A stretch of DNA of 64,000 nt from the NCBI GenBank assembly GCA_014529385.2, contig CM043966.1:144510711-144574710 (forward strand), read 5' to 3'. Of this stretch, positions 32,289 through 42,570 are shown one piece after another. The position numbers and the translations under genes were made by a program. This DNA is from Adiantum capillus-veneris. Its lineage: Eukaryota; Streptophyta; Polypodiopsida; Polypodiales; Pteridaceae. The notes below the pieces were generated by a model. That model was not told the origin of the DNA. It searched no databases and saw only the letters and a list, made by a program, of their open reading frames with translations. Numbering within the stretch: the stretch's first letter is position 1; each line of letters opens with the position of its first letter.

Positions 32289-33640
32289 ATGGCTGACAAT
32301 AATCAAGAGAGTAGAATGAACATTGATAGCTTTGATTTTTCACATGAAGGTGCTAATGATGATGCCCCAATGTTCGTGAATTATCTCGTTACTAGGTTGC
32401 AACAATCTATGGGCAACCTTACTTTGCAAGCCAAAGTTACTCAACAACTTTGTGCTTATGGAATTTCCCTTCCTCTCCCAGAGGAGAGAGAGATTAGGAG
32501 GCCTCTTGAAGAGACCCCCAAAATAAGACTCTTTCCCATTCAAGAAGAGGAATCCAAAGAGCAAGAAATCATTGAAACTTTAAGTTCCTCTGAAGATGTG
32601 GCTCCACAAAGACGACGATCTAGACAATTGTCCACTCCTTCCGAGAGGAAGATCAACACATGGTCCCTCTCCTCGTCATTCCAAAAGAGAAGAGAGGAAA
32701 CAAAGGAAGAAAAGGGCCAGAAAGAGGTCATCCTCTTCTCCTTCTTCTTCACCTTTGTCCTCTTGCGATGAAAGATATAGCTATTCTCCTAGAGAATATA
32801 GGAGGGGAGGACATCACAAATCATACCCTGCATAGCGAAGGTCACAAAAGATGAAGAAGTTCAAAGAGGGAGGAAAGAGTATCACTTTTCTCACCTATGA
32901 TGGCACCTTTGGTGATATCGACAAAGTGTTGGCCTTCATCTAGCAATTTGATGTGGACTTTGGAGACGAGGGCTTCACAAAGTCCTCCAAGCTATGCCAT
33001 GTAGCTATGCACTTCCAAAAATCAGCTCGTCAATGGTGGACTAGCCTTCATGGCAACGGAAAAGCCTCAAAGACATGGAAAACTCTATGAGTTTCCATCA
33101 TGAAGCAATTCCTTGCAAGCGATGCAAAGGAGAAAGTGCTTACTGAATGGCGAAACTTGAAACTTATCTCTCATGAGTCTATCCACAAGTATGTAGACAA
33201 GTTTTGGGATTTACATCTCAAGGCTACTATCTTTCAAAAGATGGACTTTTGTAGAAATTTTGTGTGGGATTACGTGAAGAGATGGCTGAATACATCAACT
33301 CTCAATGGTTTGGTTCTATCAGCAAAGTAATCCATCACACCATGGTTGCTTCATGCATCAATTCCCATCAAGGGGATAGACGGAATGTCAAGCCCATGGA
33401 TAACAAAGATAAAAATGATGCAAAGGGAAAAAACAATGCTCAATATTATTCCCAAGGCACTTCCAACAACAAAAACAACAACAATCGGTCCAAGGAGAAG
33501 GCAGTTTACAAAGGCAAAAAAAAACTCTCTCCAAAAGAGCTTGAAGCTGTTTGCAAGGACCATAAGTGTTTCAAGTGTGGGGTTATTGCCTAAAAAATAA
33601 TGCTCATAATGAGACTCCTAGGGCTTCCACCATCGAATCT
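32289..33640 (+). pseudogene. Gyp4 gag
   Basis: An N-terminal frame (MADNNQESRMNIDSFDF) of up to 160 codons contains an acidic stretch, then an Arg/Ser/Glu-rich segment. The conserved gag core follows in other frames: FLTYDGTFGDIDKVLAFI, SARQWWTSLHG near 33030, DAKEKVLTEWRNLKLISHES near 33120. The last part is lysine- and asparagine-rich and ends in CFKCG near 33571, half a zinc knuckle, followed by a stop. Stops at about 32940 and 33090 break it. Confidence 0.75.
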
Positions 33641-33689
33641 CCAAAATAGGATGTTTATTGCAAAGGATCATCTCTTTCCTATGCTTGAG

Positions 33690-34113
33690 GAAAGGTAAGA
33701 GAGCATGATACCTTCATCTTGTTTGACCCTGGCTCTACTCACAACTTCGTATCAACGGAAATGGCCACCAAGCTGGGCATTCAAGATTTTGAGATGGGAG
33801 ATATGGTAATGGCTGACACAGCTTTCAAGGGACAACAAGCCTCTGTTACTCCCCTGATTGGGAAGTTGAGGCTTCATGTCCAAAGCTATGTCGACAAAGA
33901 ATACTTTTTCATCTCTCCTCTGCAACATGAGGATGCTATCCTAGGGGTGCCATGGTTTGATTGCATGGCTGCCAATATGAAGTTCCCTGAAAGGATAATT
34001 TACTTCACCTAAAGGAGAAAGAACATGTATATAGATGCTAGTGAGCCTGGTCCCACTATTCCACTTGTAAATACTCCTACATTTGATAAGTCAATGAAGA
34101 GCTTAGTATTTGC
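33690..34113 (+). pseudogene. Gyp4 aspartic protease
   Basis: The active site reads LFDPGSTHNFVSTEMATKLG, D-P-G-S rather than the usual D-S/T-G. It continues with ADTAFKGQQASV and the second family block DAILGVPWFDCMAANMKF. A stop at 34010 is followed by linker sequence to KSLVFA, where Tat3 inserts. Confidence 0.8.
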
Positions 34114-36679
34114 TGATAGCCATTTTTCGGCTCTCATAAAATATTTTAAGAAGCCACTTCACCCCACAAAACACCCTAGCACAATGACTAGGCTCGCTTT
34201 TTCATTGTAAATAACTGTGCGTGCGTTTAGGATTTTTATCATATTTTTTTATCAAATCATTGAGCGAGTCATTGGGCTAGGAGACAAAAAAATTAATTTA
34301 TAATATTATGGTCCTCTTTACATGTAAATATTTACTATCAAATAAAGGACCTAAGTCTAAATTTATTTATTTATTTTTTGTATTTATATAAATATATATT
34401 CCTAGGTGTGCGTTATCAGGCCTAAGTATGCTAGCTTCCATCGCGTGTCATTCCTTATACATATTTTACTATCATTCTATCCCTTAAGCTCTACTCACAG
34501 AAGCCTTAAAACACCTTTATGTGACTTCATCGTAAATATTCACCAATAACCTTATCGGCTCCGTCATATTTTTTTCCATCCCTCCCAGTTAAATATTCAC
34601 AAGTACATAGATTTTATCTTCAAATAAAATCCATGAATTACTCAAAGCAGAGAATAAATGAGGGTCCCTTCCCTCATGATTTTCCTCCTTTTATTTTATA
34701 TATTTTTGCCACCATGCATCCCATGTGTCCATTTTTCATGACTAGCTAGCCTATCTTCTTACCCCACAAGCATATATTATATTTGATACTTATCCTATAC
34801 CATACATGTGTGCAAGCTCCTTGGAAATATTAGGTCATGGTTGATGTATGGGGAGCTCAGTTGGAAGACTACAAAGGAAAAAGAATCAAATACTGGCCCA
34901 CTTCAAGCTCTATTAGGTGCTGCAGGGACAGCTTTTTGCTCGAATTTTGGCACCTTCTTATGATCCGAATTTGAGGATAGTTCCAAATGACCAAATTTAG
35001 CTCGTGATCTAAAGTATTTTTCATGATGTTTTTAGAAATTTTGAAGTCAAGGGCGATTTTACATGAAATTTATGGCCGACTTCAAAACTGCCACCTCATA
35101 CACCAAACAATCTTCCTATTTCTCTCACCCTTCCACACACCTACTCACTCTTACACACTCCTCCCTCTCTTTCCCACACCCAAACCTGCAACTCCCATGT
35201 CCTAATTCACCCTCTTCACCATTGCCACTTCTCTCACACCTCCATAGTCTTCATCCTCCATTTCTACACCCCTAGGTGCTCCCCTTTCTCTCTACATATG
35301 TGTCCATATTACCATACCCTCTTCAGCATTGTAAAAAACTTCAAAAAATCAGCAAAAATCCAAGGTTAACCTCTGCTAATGAAGGCTTTTATTATGAATT
35401 TTCCAAGGTTTGAAGATAACATAGCTTCATCGATACGCGCTACTTCGCCATGCTGACCGCTTCTTATACCTGTGCTGTAAAGAGGTGAATGTCCACTTCT
35501 CCAAAGCTTCAACCTCTCTTTACAAGCTCATCATATATCTCACCATTTTGTGAATGATTTTGTAAATATTTTGTAGTGACTATTACTAACCACTAACCAC
35601 TAACCTTATTGTAAAATTGCACCCTCCACTATCTATTAGAGTAGGCACTCCCAAATTATTCACCCAATCCTCTCTCCTTTCATCCTCAATAATTCTCTTC
35701 CCTTGAGCCCACATCCATGTGACTCAAAGGAAAAGAGAGACCCACCCTCATTTAGAAAAATAAAAATATGCATAATCTTTTATTTCTTCAAATAAACTTG
35801 ATTAGGTCTAGTCCTAATCGGGGTTCTAAAACCTATAAATAGAGCCCTTCTCTCCCTTGTAAATCACCACATGATCACACTGTAACACACCATTCTCAAC
35901 ACATAACACACCACTCTTCAAGCCTAGTTGTGTAGAGTGTGTGCATTGTGAGTGCTCCATTCCATCACTACACATAGGTGCATGGAGAAGCTTGAAGTTA
36001 GTTATGCCATCTAGAGGAGTGGAGTGATGCCATACTCTTCATCACACTTGTAGCCTACTCTTGTGCATAAATAAGATTTATAGTTTTGGGTGCAATTGTA
36101 TATTGCAACTATGACTCTTCTCTCCAAATTAACTTGATATGTTGGCTCATCAGGTGGTTGAAGGTATATTGTCCTTGAAGTCTGTTGTGCCATTTCATGC
36201 TTGGTGATTTGAGGGCTTGTTGAATTGTTTTCCAAAAAAGTCAATTGTAAGAGGGTGCTCGGTGAAAGGGCTCCCGTGACCCTAAGACAATTTGTGCATT
36301 GGTAACAAGGTCCAGTTTTGTGTTGTTTCTCTGTTTCTCACCAAGTTTGTGTGCATCTAGTCTTTAAGGCTAAGACTGAGTTGCTCAAGTTGATTTGTGC
36401 TCTTTACCTCACTTTGGTGTGGTGAATGTTTGTGTTCACTATGTGTGTCTATCTTTCATTCCCCTCCCTTTGTGTGTTTGAGTACAAGGAGATATCGCGT
36501 GCGTCCTAGTTCGCATCTACAACTAGGTGGTGCCCCTTCTTGTTTGGTTTCTAGCTGTGGGTGGGGCTGTGGGTGGTTGTCTTCTTTGATTGTGCTTGCC
36601 CCAGCCCAATTGAGCAGCACGAGAGGCTCGAAGGGTGTCTAGAGGCCGCTGTTCTTGTTGCCCACCCGGGAATGTCTCA
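34114..36679 (+). repeat. Tat3 5' LTR (2566 bp)
   Basis: It begins TGATAGCCATTTTTCGG and ends ATGTCTCA. It matches the 3' LTR along its whole length with scattered differences, apart from a tandem duplication present only in the 3' LTR. Open frames within it follow CT-rich low-complexity sequence and are not genes. Confidence 0.95.
35833..35842 (+). promoter_or_regulatory. Tat3 LTR TATA box
   Basis: CTATAAATAG, a textbook plant TATA box, followed about 30 bases later by a CT-rich stretch and GTAAATCACC where transcription could begin. The 3' LTR keeps the same site at 44445-44454. It would split the LTR into U3 and R/U5. Confidence 0.7.
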
Positions 36680-36682
36680 ATT

Positions 36683-36701
36683 TTGGTGCCCCTATGGAGG
36701 A
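36683..36701 (+). other. Tat3 primer-binding site
   Basis: TTGGTGCCCCTATGGAGG, three bases inside the LTR end, differing at two positions from the Tat1 site. Confidence 0.75.
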
Positions 36702-36754
36702 CGGCTCGTGTATTTTTGTGTAGAATCAACCTTTAGCATAGTCAAGTAGTTTGC

Positions 36755-36961
36755 ATGAATCACGAGAATTTGTATGATCTCTTCATTCCCATTGCAAGGC
36801 AAAAGGTACACATAATTGTTAGTACTAAGTTGCAATTTCAACGTGTAATTTATAGAATTTTAGGTCCTCTTAGTGAGATAAACGCTTCAGTAAATCCTTT
36901 TATTTTGCCTCTCATTAGGTACGACCTTAGTCTAGACGTCTATATTTTTGTTTTGTTTTAA
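36755..36961 (+). CDS. Leader ORF, copy C, 68 aa (Tat3, first copy)
   Basis: An intact 68-codon frame starting MNHENLYDLFIPIARQKVH. With short gaps it aligns to the other three leader ORFs: the K-x-x-F-Q block, a Gly, E-I-x-A-S, P-F-I-L-P and the ending LDVYIFVLF. It sits 21 bases upstream of copy A, so Tat3 carries a tandem pair. It is more diverged from copy A than copy A is from Tat1's ORF, so the duplication is old or the two have distinct roles. Function unknown. Confidence 0.65.
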   Translation: MNHENLYDLFIPIARQKVHIIVSTKLQFQRVIYRILGPLSEINASVNPFILPLIRYDLSLDVYIFVLF

Positions 36962-36982
36962 GAATTAGGGCATGCATAGACC

Positions 36983-37201
36983 ATGGATAATGGCCCAGGA
37001 ATAGAGGTTTTCCCCTTCCATTTCACTCCACACATTAGAGTAAACATTGCAATTAATAGAAAAATCCATTTTCAACAACGTATGGTGTTCATGTTTGGTG
37101 CCCAAAGAGTAGGAGAAATTCTCGCGTCACCAAACCCTGTCATCCTACCTCCTATTGATTATCATAGGTCATTTGATGTGAATATTTTTATTTTGTTGTA
37201 G
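36983..37201 (+). CDS. Leader ORF, copy A, 72 aa (Tat3, second copy)
   Basis: An intact 72-codon frame starting MDNGPGIEVFPFHF and ending SFDVNIFILL. It aligns without gaps to copy B of Tat1 (shared PFH, RKI.FQ, VFMFG, EIL, SFDV) and copy D of TatM (LAS, P..LP, F.V.I). It ends 86 bases before the gag start at 37288. Conservation of length, position and C-terminus across three elements argues that it was translated. No known domain is recognised. Confidence 0.75.
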   Translation: MDNGPGIEVFPFHFTPHIRVNIAINRKIHFQQRMVFMFGAQRVGEILASPNPVILPPIDYHRSFDVNIFILL

Positions 37202-37287
37202 AATAGATTGCAATTTAGAAAATATTATTGTGTAAATCTTTTAAAAAAAGAAAAAGAAAAAACGTGCGTCAATTTGAAATCAGTTCA

Positions 37288-38317
37288 ATGGAGAGCCAAC
37301 GCCAGATGTCTGGATATCCTCTTTTCTTTAGAGAGCCTAGAGAGGATGCATAATTATTTTTAGTGAATTTCAAGATGTCTTGCCGTATCAAGAGGATAGT
37401 AACTGATCAAGAATGTGTAGAAATGTTTGAGGTGGTCCTTAGGAAAGATGCTAGCACTTGGTTTGACTCTTTGCCTGAGGAAGTTAAGGGGAACTATACA
37501 GAAGTTTTGAATCATTTCAAGAAATACTTCTTTGATCCCCAAAACACTCAAAAATTATGGCAAGACATTGTTTCTCATAAGCAAAAAGAATTAGATGACT
37601 ACTACTTGTACAAGCAAGAGTTTCTACTTCTTTGGGCTCTATGGGTACGAAATGTTGCTAACCCTGGTGATGGTGCAGAATTTCTAAAGAAGGAGAGGTT
37701 CATAGCTGGACTCTTTCCTGACCTTAAGGTAAAAGTTGAGGCGGGTGCACCTGCTACCTTTGATGCAGCTGAAACTAGGGCTGCTGAGAAATATAGGAAA
37801 CTCAAGTGCTTAAGGAGGGAGGTTCCAATAGAAGGTCTTAGACCCAAAGGTAAGTCATAAGCATCAACATCTAGGGAGCTTCCTGAGGTAACGACGGAAG
37901 TGATTGAGAAGTTAAATGAATCTTTAAGCAGCCTATCAATTCACCTTGCACAAGCTGTAGATCCAAAGGGACAAGCAAAGAAGTCTGAAGAGCAAGAGAG
38001 TCTTGCAATGTTTGAATTGCGAAGAGTCTGGACATGGGATGTATAATTGTCCTTGGCCCCATGGGGAGCCAGGGAAACCTAACTTGAATTACCTAGTGAT
38101 GATGAATGCAGGTGAAGGAACTGGTCAACAACCAAGGCTTCTACAAAGACCAAATGGACCAAGACCACCTCCACAAGGGGTAGAAGGAGTTCCACCTTTG
38201 CCAGATCCAAATGTGCATGTGGCAGAGGTGACAAACTCAAATGAGGTTGACATGGAAGCAAATGGCATTAAGCGTGGCCAAGCAAAAGGTAAAGAGAAAG
38301 AAGGTGTCACATCATAG
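37288..38317 (+). pseudogene. Tat3 gag
   Basis: It starts MESQRQMSGYPLFFREPRED and meets a stop at 37351. The capsid part continues in frame: CVEMFEVVLRKDASTWFDSL, KKYFFDPQNTQKLWQDIVSH, FLKKERFIAGLFPDLKVKVE, then a stop at 37858. After a frame change near 38000, the zinc knuckle CLNCEESGHGMYNC is complete (C-x2-C-x4-H-x4-C), followed by a proline-rich tail like that of TatM. The particle protein is broken by two stops and one shift. Confidence 0.85.
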
Positions 38318-38399
38318 AGTGACCATGGACAAGGCAAGAAGGCAAAGGAGACCAAGGAAGCTAAGAGGACTCGACATCGTATCAATCTCCAAGACTTCC

Positions 38400-39200
38400 C
38401 TCTTGGACATGGTATGGCTCCATACAACCTGTTGGAAGACATGCAAGGTAAGGGTCCTGATATCTCATGGCCCGAGTTTCTTGCACTATGCCCATAAGTT
38501 AGGAGGGATTTAACAAAGGCAGCTAGCACTAGGAGAAAGGTAAAAGAGAGTGTTCCTGTTGTAAAAATTGCACATGCTAAAATGAACGAGGATATTACAC
38601 TTGTGCTAGATTGTTACATCAAAGGAAGATTGGTTAAGAAAGGTCTAGTGGATGGGGGTGCACAAATTTTCATCATGATAGAGGGGCTCATGCAAAGACT
38701 AGGCATGCACATCCATGAGACACCTGAAATTAAAGTCAAGATGGCAAACAATAGCAAGGCTAGGTGCGTAGGCATTTGTAAAAATGTTTTTGTGGAGGCC
38801 TTTGGCATTAAGAAGGCAGTGGATTTCTATGTCATGTCTACCAAAGGAAATGGTTACCCATTTATCCTAGGAAGACCATGGCTAATAAAAATGCGAGCTT
38901 TGCAGGAATGGGAGAGTGGAAAGCTAATTTGCAGGAATGACAATCATAAGAAGGTTGTCTTTGACATGAAGGAGAAACGCCAAGAGGAGCTCCATGAAGA
39001 ATCATCTCAAAGTGAGACGGAAGAAGATTGGACTGATAACACTTCAGAAGAAGAAAGTAGCGGCAGCATTACTGAAGAGGAGTCATCCACTGAAGTCATG
39101 GGTGTAAGTTTTAGGCCAAATAACGAAGAGACATCTTGCCAAGGTTTAGAAGAGGTAGGCCCCCAGGAGAACCAAAGTTTTCATGATGAAGAAATGCTAG
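38400..39200 (+). pseudogene. Tat3 aspartic protease and acidic linker
   Basis: The frame open from 38582 carries the protease: LVDGGAQIFIMIEGLMQRLG with D-G-G-A at the active site, VKMANNSKARCVGI, and YPFILGRPWLIKM. TatM has the same D-G-G-A and MANNAK.KCVG. After the protease come about 60 residues rich in Glu, Ser and Asp, including ESSTEVMGV, which matches the DSSIDVMGI of TatM. Just upstream, GKGPDISWPEF corresponds to the segment duplicated in TatM. Confidence 0.85.
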
Positions 39201-40187
39201 ATGGTATGTTGTCAAAGACTCTTACTTGGGAGGAAAGAGAGGAATTCAAAAGTGTGCTAAGAAAGTTTCCTAGGATTTTTGCTAAAGATTACACAGATGT
39301 ACGTGGAGTGGACGCCATTCAACACAAGATCGAGCTGAAGCCAGAGGCCAAACCTACTGCACAAAAGCTACGAAGATTAGGAGTCATCAAAGAGCAAGCA
39401 CTACTCAAAGAGGTGAGGAATCTTCTAACAGCAGGGTTCATCTACCCCGATGAGAATTCTGAGTGGGTCTCTCTAGTTGTAGTCACTCCGAAAAAGAATG
39501 GCAAGTGGAGGGTATGTGTTGATTATCATCCACTCAACGAGGCAAAAAAAGGGATCACTTTCCCCTCCCATTTCAAGATGAGATTCTTAATGAGGTAGCA
39601 GGCAAAGAAAAGTACACGGTATGTGATGGCTACTCTGGTTACTTTCAAATAGGTATTGCATTGGAGGATCAATTAAAAACAACCTTCATCACCCCTTGGG
39701 GTTGTTTTTCTTTTAGAGTCATGCCGTTTGGTTTGAAAAATGCTCCAGCAATGTTTCAACGATTCATGAACATGGTGTTTCAAGCATTCTTTGGGAAGTC
39801 TATTAGAGTATTCATAGATGATTTTTGCACCTATAGCTCTAAATCATTGCATCTAGAGAAGGTAGAAGAAGGCTTGAAGAAGCTATATGATATGGGAGGT
39901 CAACTCAATCCCGACAAGTGCCAGATAGGTGAGGATGAAGTGATCTTGCTTGGTCACAAGGTTTCTTCCAAAGGCATTGAGGTAGATCTAGCAAAGGCAC
40001 AAGCTCTCATTGAGCTACCATCACCAAAGAGTCTTAAAGAGGTAATTTCATTTATTCAAAAGGTGAAGTACATGTCACGCTTCATTCACTTAGCATCGGA
40101 GTTACTTCACCCCCTCCAAAAGTTGACACAACATGTAGAGTTTGCATGGTCTGATGAGCTTGAAGAGTATTACTCTTTTCTTGTATA
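39201..40187 (+). pseudogene. Tat3 reverse transcriptase
   Basis: The N-terminal region has IELKPEAKPTAQKLRRLGVI and FIYPDENSEWVSLVVVTPKK. A frame change near 39550 follows; the sequence then reads VCDGYSGYFQIGIALEDQ, TPWGCFSFRVMPFGLKNAPA and FIDDFCTYSSKSLHLEKVEE with the catalytic D-D pair near 39818. The thumb ends with KVKYMSRFIHLASELLHPLQ. A stop lies at 40186. The RT blocks are complete apart from the frame change. Confidence 0.9.
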
Positions 40188-40190
40188 AAA

Positions 40191-40610
40191 ATGGTTTTGG
40201 CGGAACTACCGACACTCATGCCTCCATGTTGGGAATTTACATTCTTTGTTAGCTCAAGTGTGGGTAAAGAGACATTGGGTGCGGTATTGTTGCAGCAAGA
40301 TCCTCATAGCACGAGGATGCGGCCTCTCTACTTTGCTAGCCGGGTCATGAATGCACTTGAGAAGGATTACACAGAAGGAGAATCTATAATGCTTTCTCTT
40401 GTCTTTGTAGTGAGAAAGTTTAGATCCTACCTCCTACCAAAACCCTTTATCATAATCACTACTGAAAACTTGTTTCCTTGGGTGTCATCTCAAATGACAC
40501 TAAGTCCCAGGATCTCAAAGTGGATTATGGAGCTGCAAGAGTTTCAATAATCTTTCAAGGTAGAAGATAGTGTGCGTGCACAATTGGCAGGGATTCTCAC
40601 TTATAAGGTA
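40191..40610 (+). pseudogene. Tat3 gypsy RNase H
   Basis: It reads FFVSSSVGKETLGAVLLQQD, then RMRPLYFASRVMNALEKDYT and GESIMLSLVFVVRKFRSYLL, the usual gypsy RNase H succession, and ends RISKWIMELQEF. A stop at 40548 (TAA) separates it from ARAQLAGILTY-like sequence leading to the second RNase H. Confidence 0.85.
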
Positions 40611-40659
40611 CATGAGAAGGAAATAAAGGTGTCTCAAGTAAAGACCCTACCATTGCCAC

Positions 40660-41070
40660 CACCTAAAAGTATTCCTAATGCTTTTACCTTGTTCTTTGAT
40701 GGAGCTTTTCGACGAGCCAGAGGAAAAGCAGGGGGAGGGCTAGTGTTGCTCAACCCAAGTGGAGAGGTGTTCATGAAAGAGTAGGTCAATCTACCAGGTT
40801 CAACTAGCAACAATGAAGCAGACTACGACACACTACTTCATGGTTTAAAGATATACATTGGCCAAGGTATACGACGTCTCATGGTAAAGGGAGATGCACT
40901 TCTCATTGTGAAGAAAATTTTAGGCATTTGGGCATGCAAGAATGAAAACCTAAGGAGAAAAGTTCATGCCATTCGTAGGTTGTTTAATCAATTTGAAGAA
41001 GTGCAACTATATCATATCCCTAGGAAACAAAATGAAGATGCAGATTTATTTGCACAAAAAGTAGTTGCAT
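40660..41070 (+). pseudogene. Tat3 second RNase H
   Basis: The archaeal-type domain: LFFDGAFRRARGKAGGGLVL (first Asp), a stop at 40782, STSNNEADYDTLLHGLKIYI (Glu), MVKGDALLIVKKILGIWACK (Asp) and HIPRKQNEDADLFAQKV. All acidic positions are present, but a stop interrupts the frame. Confidence 0.85.
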
Positions 41071-41279
41071 GTGTTGAGAGTGAAGTGCAGGTCATCATGG
41101 CAGCAACAATGATTAAACAACCAAGGTACCAGGGGATGGAGTCATTGGCTCCCGTTGTGAGCTACATTTTTGAGGGCGAGTTTCGAGAGGGCTTCACAAA
41201 GGTTCAAAAGCGGAGGCTCATTAAGAAGGAGAGTTCATATTTGTTTTTGGAAGGTGCCCTCTACCAAAGGGGAAAAGAT

Positions 41280-42415
41280 CAAGTTTGTAGGAGAATACCG
41301 ACAACCAAAGAGATTCCAGCCATTCTTGAAGGTTTGCATGAGAAAGCGTGTGGTGGTCATTTTGCATAGGAACTCACTGCAAAAAATATATTGCTTGCCG
41401 GATATATTTGGCCAAGCTTGCACATTGATGTTCAACATTGGTGTAAAAGCTGCCACAATTGTCAGATTAATGGAAACAAGCGTCTGTTACATGGTCCACG
41501 TCAGTTAGTCCTTGCAAATGGTCCATTTGAAAAATGGGGCATTGATGCTATGGGTCCATTGCCCAGGACTAAAAATGGAAAATTGTATATCTTGGTGGCC
41601 ATAGACTACGTGACTAGGTGGGTAGAAGCTCAAAGTGTGGCAAGAGTGAATGAGAGGACAGTTAGCAAGTTTGTGTACACTCACATTTGTTGCAGATTTG
41701 GCACACCTTTGGAGATCGTTTCTGATAATGGTCTAGGATTTAGGAAGGGCTTGCCAACAGAAGTTTGTAATGAGCTTCACATTCTACATTGACATAGCAC
41801 ACCATACTATCCTCAGTCAAATGGTTTGGTAGAGAAGGCTAATGGCATCATTGCAGGAATCATCCCAAAGATGGTAAAGAACAAGACAAAGGTATGGGAT
41901 GACTTCTTGGATGGAGCATTGTGGGCCTATCAGACTACCTACAAGGAAGTGACAGAGTTCACACCCTTCCACCTAGTCTATGGTCAAGAAGCTTTGCAAC
42001 CCATCGAGCTCAACATTCCCACAATGCGACTTCATCGAAAGGTGGCACAAGGCGAAGAAGCAGCATGGGAAGATCGTCTTCTCACCCTAGCAGAACTAGA
42101 ATGGAAACGGGAGGTGGCTTATAAGTGCTATAAAAGAAAGGCTACACAAATAAAAGACAAGCTCGACAAAAAGGTGAAAGACAAAGGGATCAAGGAAGGA
42201 GATTTGGTGCTAAGGTACGATAATCGCCTTGACAATCGCTTTGATGTGAAGTTCAATACTAGATGACAGGGTCCCTATATTGTGAAGAAGGCCTACTATT
42301 CACGCTACTATCACCTCATGGATTTGGATGGCAAGGAGCACCCCAAGAAGGTGAATGGGTATCGACTGAAGCCCTACTTGAGTCGAGTTCTATCAGAGGA
42401 TCTACAAGAGTATTG
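41280..42415 (+). pseudogene. Tat3 integrase
   Basis: The zinc site reads HEKACGGHFA, then a stop near 41368, and HWCKSCHNCQ. The core has GIDAMGPLPRTKNGKLYILV (D), EIVSDNGLGFRKGL (D), a stop at 41791, and GLVEKANGIIAGI (E), so the D-D-E residues are intact. The C-terminal half is open (WAYQTTYKEVTEFTPFHLVY, RYDNRLDNRFDVKFNTR), then a stop at 42265 before GPYIVKKAYYSRYY. It ends at 42415 with no chromodomain. Confidence 0.9.
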
Positions 42416-42551
42416 AACAGCTACAATACCCTGTAAGTCTTTGAGCTTGGTACTACAAGATGAAGATTCGATTAAGGCACCAAATATCACGAAGGATCGA
42501 AAAACACTCTCATTGGAAGGTATGCCTTTTGATGGTACATGAATGTACCAT
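42416..42551 (+). other. Tat3 3' untranslated stretch
   Basis: A short non-coding segment between the integrase stop and the polypurine tract; nothing else is seen. Confidence 0.5.
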
Positions 42552-42553
42552 CA

Positions 42554-42570
42554 TCTGGGGGAGGGATAAA
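42554..42570 (+). other. Tat3 polypurine tract
   Basis: TCTGGGGGAGGGATAAA lies directly before the LTR start TGATAGTCG; a strong purine run as expected for plus-strand priming. Confidence 0.85.

Noticed and set aside
36011-36244. 77-codon minus-strand frame present in both Tat3 LTRs
   Set aside because: Conservation simply reflects LTR identity; no start context, domain or other copy supports coding.
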